Assembly: GCA_021202985.1 (NCBI GenBank)
Contig: JAJQCA010000041.1
Coordinates: forward strand, 62,001 to 126,000
Origin: Alistipes sp.
GTDB lineage: Bacteria > Bacteroidota > Bacteroidia > Bacteroidales > Rikenellaceae
Direction: 5' to 3'
Length of the DNA: 64,000 bases
Both the position numbers and the translations under genes were made by a program. Of the stretch, positions 61,101-64,000 are shown one piece after another. Below the pieces are notes generated by a model, which saw nothing but the letters and a program-made list of their open reading frames with translations, made no database searches and was not told the origin of the DNA. Position 1 is the stretch's first letter. The number at the start of each line of letters is the position of its first letter.

Positions 61101-62743
61101 TTGCGGGACAGAGGCGGAAGTTGAGAGTGAACGGAAATGCATATATCCACCGGATGGGTATGACCGTGGACTTCCTGAACGTGCCCTACCAGATACGGGA
61201 TGCCGTGGCCGAGGTCCGGGACAATATAATCAGGATGGAAAACGTGCCGGTATACGACCCGTTCGACAACATCGCCATGTTCGACATGAATGTGGACCTG
61301 AACAGTACGCAGAATATCAACTATAACATAAACGTTCGTCCGGACAACATCCTGGCAATGAATACCGATGCCAGCTATAACGAGATGTTCTACGGACGGG
61401 TGTTCGGATCGGGCACGGTATCGGTCCGAGGCGACCGCAGGGGGGTGAATATCGACATAACCGCCTCCAGCGGCAACGGTTCGGAGTTTTATATGCCGCT
61501 GAACGATTACTCACTGGGGATATCCGATATAATTACCTTCCGTGAACGGCAGGCCGACCGGCCCGAGATTACCGATATAATGCGCCGTAAGATGGAGATA
61601 ATCCGCTCCCGCCGCAGGCGTGCGCGGGCCGAGGAAGGACAGGGCAACCTTACCCTGAACATGAACCTAAATGTGCAGCCCAACCTCCAATTCCGCCTTA
61701 TAATCGATCCTCGCACGGGCGATATGCTAACAGCCCGCGGAAGCGGCCGTCTCGGAATCCACTTCAGCCCGCAGGCCGACGAGTTTACCATGAACGGCGA
61801 CTACGAGCTGACAGAAGGCAGCTACCAGTTCTCTTTACAGGGTATAATAAACAAACGGTTTACGATCGAACCGGGAAGCCGCATAGTCTGGTTCAACGAA
61901 CCGTTGGACGCCGAGCTGAACGTCTCTGCGGTCTATTCTCTCAAGGCATCGCTAACGCCGCTCCTGAGCAATTACAACCGTGTAGGAGGGGAAAGTTTCA
62001 CAAGTACGGTACCCGTGGAGTGCCGCATCTTAATGAGCGGTAACCTCACGGAACCGGAGATAACTTTCGAAGTGGACGTGCAGAATGTCGACCCGGTGAT
62101 CCGATCCATTATAGCCAACGAACTCTCGACGCAGGAAAATGTCTCAACGCAGTTCCTCTCGCTGCTGGCCCTTAACTCGTTCTATAATTCGGGGAACGGC
62201 AATATAGGCAGCGCCGGGGGAAGCGCAACGGCATGGGATTTTCTCTCATCCCAGCTTAGTAATTTAATGTCGAACGACAATATCCATATCGGGGTGCGCT
62301 ATAATCAGCGTTCGGAACTGACCTCAGACGAGTTCATGCTCGACTTCTCGACCCAATTGTTCGGCAATCGCCTGCTACTTGACGTGGAGGGGAACTACAA
62401 TGCGCAGAACACCCCGCGGCTCACGGACCGCAACGCCAGTAACCTGTCGGGAGATTTTGCCCTCACATGGCTTATCGACCGACCGGGGAACCTGCGTCTG
62501 AAAGGATTTTCACGCACGATAGACCGCTTCGATTCCGAGAACCAGGGTTTGCAGGAGAGCGGTATAGGTATCTACTACAAGGAGGATTTCAATGTGCTGG
62601 GGGATATCGTGCGCAATTTCAGGGAGAGATTCTCCCGAAAGGAGAAGCGGCAGGCCCGTCGAGCGGAAAGGAAAGGTATGCCGGAGGCGCTTATAGACGA
62701 TGAGGAGGTAATAGTGGAAGTCGACAGTCCGCCGGTGGAGTAA
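58166..62743 (+). CDS. Translocation/assembly module TamB (AsmA-like, DUF490) protein
   Basis: N-terminal TM anchor, long beta-rich repetitive body, DUF490-like C-terminus (GDYELTEGSYQFSLQGIINKRFTIEPGSRIVWFNEPLDAELNVSAVY). Confidence 0.9.
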   Translation: MRKVIKISVHIVSALILALIILPVIIMLAIQLPSVQNFAVRKAASWASGKLETKVSIDRIDIKFFSRASVEGFYVEDYGGDTLLYARRLEADILNTGLMGGILTFGNAKISDVRFKMHEDEDGTSNFRKIIERIKRKNPPEERNPLPLMFTGVEIDNFYYRMVRLVPRTDRGGAVNFTDVEVQRFDFRGSDVFIKGDSLHLNVDNMSFREKSGLYIPHFSARVDNLSGTGVDVKDVRIQSGQTDLKLLSMKFESTDWQSYKDFMEVIRLEGEIGSSTIDMATVAAFTPKLEGTDYVFYDLRGQASGLVSDLRGSIPNISLYGTSLSFDFRMRGLPDITQAVFDVNLKSLETSSGDIESILAAPLENPLPPRVAALIDGMGDIRFHGSFNGSVNRFTSSGELDSDNTRAAFEFTMIPEGGGRSFTGNIGAYGVNAGALAGVSRLGRAGVRAAVNGRIGNDGLKGTADATVALLEFNGYRYRDIGIEGEFENKRFAGTVTSTDENILFDFNGTLDFNDSVPRFDFGLGLHRADLAALNIARRDSVSVISFDARAVARGSDMDNLNGVITISDLTYINDEDSVWTGRMELRGRNSDDSKFLSFSSYFADAEYRSRTSYSELFRELRRTLQSYLPALAPERELYERQFSGSRDVDNYSLLSVNVKQANKAVGIFVPGLLLSQGTRMSLMFNPGVGQLSLSASSEFIEYNNNFVSNLEVNTRNEGDSLSLFVRADDMYAGRIYMSNFSVIGGLKENRINVSGRFVDSLRNMTALVGAASEISREPQTGMVRAGIRFTPSSIAIGERVWNIYSRGIEIDSARIEVNDFTIVGAGQNLTVDGVLSRSHEDTLHVNLTNFDLEPLTNFTSRLGYDVAGRTNGHADLVAGRQDALLHARIEFDSIRLNGKPVPDGLFESRWDFLEERARFMLTQKSTADTVLRGYFDPSTGDYFVRATLGNMDISFIEPFFKGIVRDTYGNVDVEAEVAGQRRKLRVNGNAYIHRMGMTVDFLNVPYQIRDAVAEVRDNIIRMENVPVYDPFDNIAMFDMNVDLNSTQNINYNINVRPDNILAMNTDASYNEMFYGRVFGSGTVSVRGDRRGVNIDITASSGNGSEFYMPLNDYSLGISDIITFRERQADRPEITDIMRRKMEIIRSRRRRARAEEGQGNLTLNMNLNVQPNLQFRLIIDPRTGDMLTARGSGRLGIHFSPQADEFTMNGDYELTEGSYQFSLQGIINKRFTIEPGSRIVWFNEPLDAELNVSAVYSLKASLTPLLSNYNRVGGESFTSTVPVECRILMSGNLTEPEITFEVDVQNVDPVIRSIIANELSTQENVSTQFLSLLALNSFYNSGNGNIGSAGGSATAWDFLSSQLSNLMSNDNIHIGVRYNQRSELTSDEFMLDFSTQLFGNRLLLDVEGNYNAQNTPRLTDRNASNLSGDFALTWLIDRPGNLRLKGFSRTIDRFDSENQGLQESGIGIYYKEDFNVLGDIVRNFRERFSRKEKRQARRAERKGMPEALIDDEEVIVEVDSPPVE

Positions 62744-62948
62744 TCGGCCCGGATTATGGCCCTGCACGGCGGATAATTCGGGTCGGCAATAGGCTTTATC
62801 CGGCAAAAAGCATTATTTTTGCCAAGCGGGCGGCGAATTTGAGGTGTCCTGTGCTACCGACGGTCGTACCGCGGATTGATTTATGGAAAAACCGCCGTCA
62901 GTGCATTTAATGTTTAGAAGCGAATAAAAACAGATAAAAATACGAATT

Positions 62949-63632
62949 ATGGGATTATTGCAGGTAACGGATATTGCATTGCCGGTCCTTGAGGATGGGG
63001 CGGCCAAAAGCATGAGTTTCGGACAGTTGTTCCTTGCGGGGGGATGGATAATGTGGATTCTGCTCGCGTTGGCAGGTGTCTCGATTTTTATTTTCACCGA
63101 GCGGTTTATCGCCATCCGCAAGGCTTCCGGCCGGGACATGAACTTTATGAACCGGATACGCGATTACATTTACGAAGGGAAGATTGCCGCCGCGCTCGAC
63201 CTGTGCAAGTCGACCGACACCCCGATTGCCCGTATGATAACCAAAGGTATCGAACGCATAGGCCGTCCGATGTCGGACGTGCAGAGTTCGGTAGAGAATG
63301 CGGCAAACCTGGAAGTGTCGCGGCTGGAAAGCGGACTTCCATTCCTCGCGACCATCGCCGGCGGGGCGCCGATGCTCGGGTTCCTCGGGACGGTTATCGG
63401 CCTTGTAAAGACGTTCATGGATATGTCGATGGCGGGCGGAACGGTGGATATCAGCGTCCTTTCGGGAGGTATGTACGTGGCAATGATTACCACCGTGGGC
63501 GGTCTTATTGTGGGCGTACCGGCATACTTCGGTTATAATTACCTCGTAGCCCGTATCGAGAAGCTCGTTTTCCAGATGGAGGCCAACTCCATAGCCTTTA
63601 TGGACATACTTAACCAACCGGTAGAAAAATAG
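62949..63632 (+). CDS. MotA/TolQ/ExbB proton channel family protein
   Basis: LPFLATIAGGAPMLGFLGTVIGLVKTFMDM; three TM helices. Confidence 0.93.
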   Translation: MGLLQVTDIALPVLEDGAAKSMSFGQLFLAGGWIMWILLALAGVSIFIFTERFIAIRKASGRDMNFMNRIRDYIYEGKIAAALDLCKSTDTPIARMITKGIERIGRPMSDVQSSVENAANLEVSRLESGLPFLATIAGGAPMLGFLGTVIGLVKTFMDMSMAGGTVDISVLSGGMYVAMITTVGGLIVGVPAYFGYNYLVARIEKLVFQMEANSIAFMDILNQPVEK

Positions 63633-63637
63633 CAGTT

Positions 63638-64000
63638 ATGGCGATTAAAAGAGGCTCGAAGGTAGACCCTTCCTTCAGTTCGTCGTCGATGTCGGATATG
63701 GTGTTCCTCCTGCTGGTTTTCCTGCTGGTGGCCACCACACTCATCAACCCGAATGCCATTAAGCTGACACTCCCTAAAAGCTCCAACCAGCTTACGGAGA
63801 AACCGTATACCACGGTATCGATTACCGCGGACCTGCATTATTACGTAGAGACCGACCCGGTGCCGTTTTCGGACCTGGAGAGCGTTTTACAGTCAAAACT
63901 CGGCTCGATGGAGGAGCCGACCATATCGTTGCATTGTGATAAGACGGTTCCCATCGATGAGGTGGTGAAAGTGATGAATATAGCCAAGGATAACCGTTAC
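63638..64000 (+). CDS. ExbD/TolR family protein, truncated by window end
   Basis: MAIKRGSKVDPSFSSSSMSDMVFLLLVFLLVATTLINPNAIKLTLPKSS…; absent from the supplied ORF track because it has no stop in the window. Confidence 0.9.
   Translation, partial: MAIKRGSKVDPSFSSSSMSDMVFLLLVFLLVATTLINPNAIKLTLPKSSNQLTEKPYTTVSITADLHYYVETDPVPFSDLESVLQSKLGSMEEPTISLHCDKTVPIDEVVKVMNIAKDNRY

Noticed and set aside
1-64000. CRISPR arrays, transposases, integrases, phage genes, toxin-antitoxin or known defence systems
   Set aside because: Looked for periodic direct repeats and hallmark motifs in the translations; none seen. The window reads as core genome with small lineage-specific insertions.

Overview
This 64 kb window looks like an ordinary chromosomal segment of a moderately GC-rich Bacteroidota (probably Bacteroidales, Alistipes/Rikenellaceae-like; inferred from gene content, the bifunctional LpxC/FabZ and repeated TAnnTTTG promoters). 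It is mostly housekeeping: lolD-like ABC ATPase, folP, coaE, ugd, yqeY, two FKBP-type lipoproteins, PiT phosphate transporter, ruvA, ompH/skp, rlmH, asnS, rpoN, ftsE-like ATPase, gyrB, udk, mscL, porin, tRNA-Met(CAU), AraC regulator, GH51, two adjacent L,D-transpeptidases, marC, DUF937-OmpA, PPi-type pfk, CPA antiporter, lpxC/fabZ, lpxA, rimP, nusA, infB, tsaD, tamB, exbB and exbD. I found no CRISPR array, transposase, phage or obvious defence island. The most interesting region is 10.6-12.3 kb. It holds an unannotated candidate structured RNA (promoter-like -7 box, long 5'/3' closing stem, terminator), then a small secreted protein gene, then a decayed paralogue with two in-frame stops. Other points worth a second look are a GNAT gene split by an apparent 1-nt frameshift, a GH2-like protein lacking its catalytic residues, and a dispersed-repeat-like hairpin near 42.4 kb. 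All calls come from reading the sequence and the supplied translations; no database search or folding program was run.
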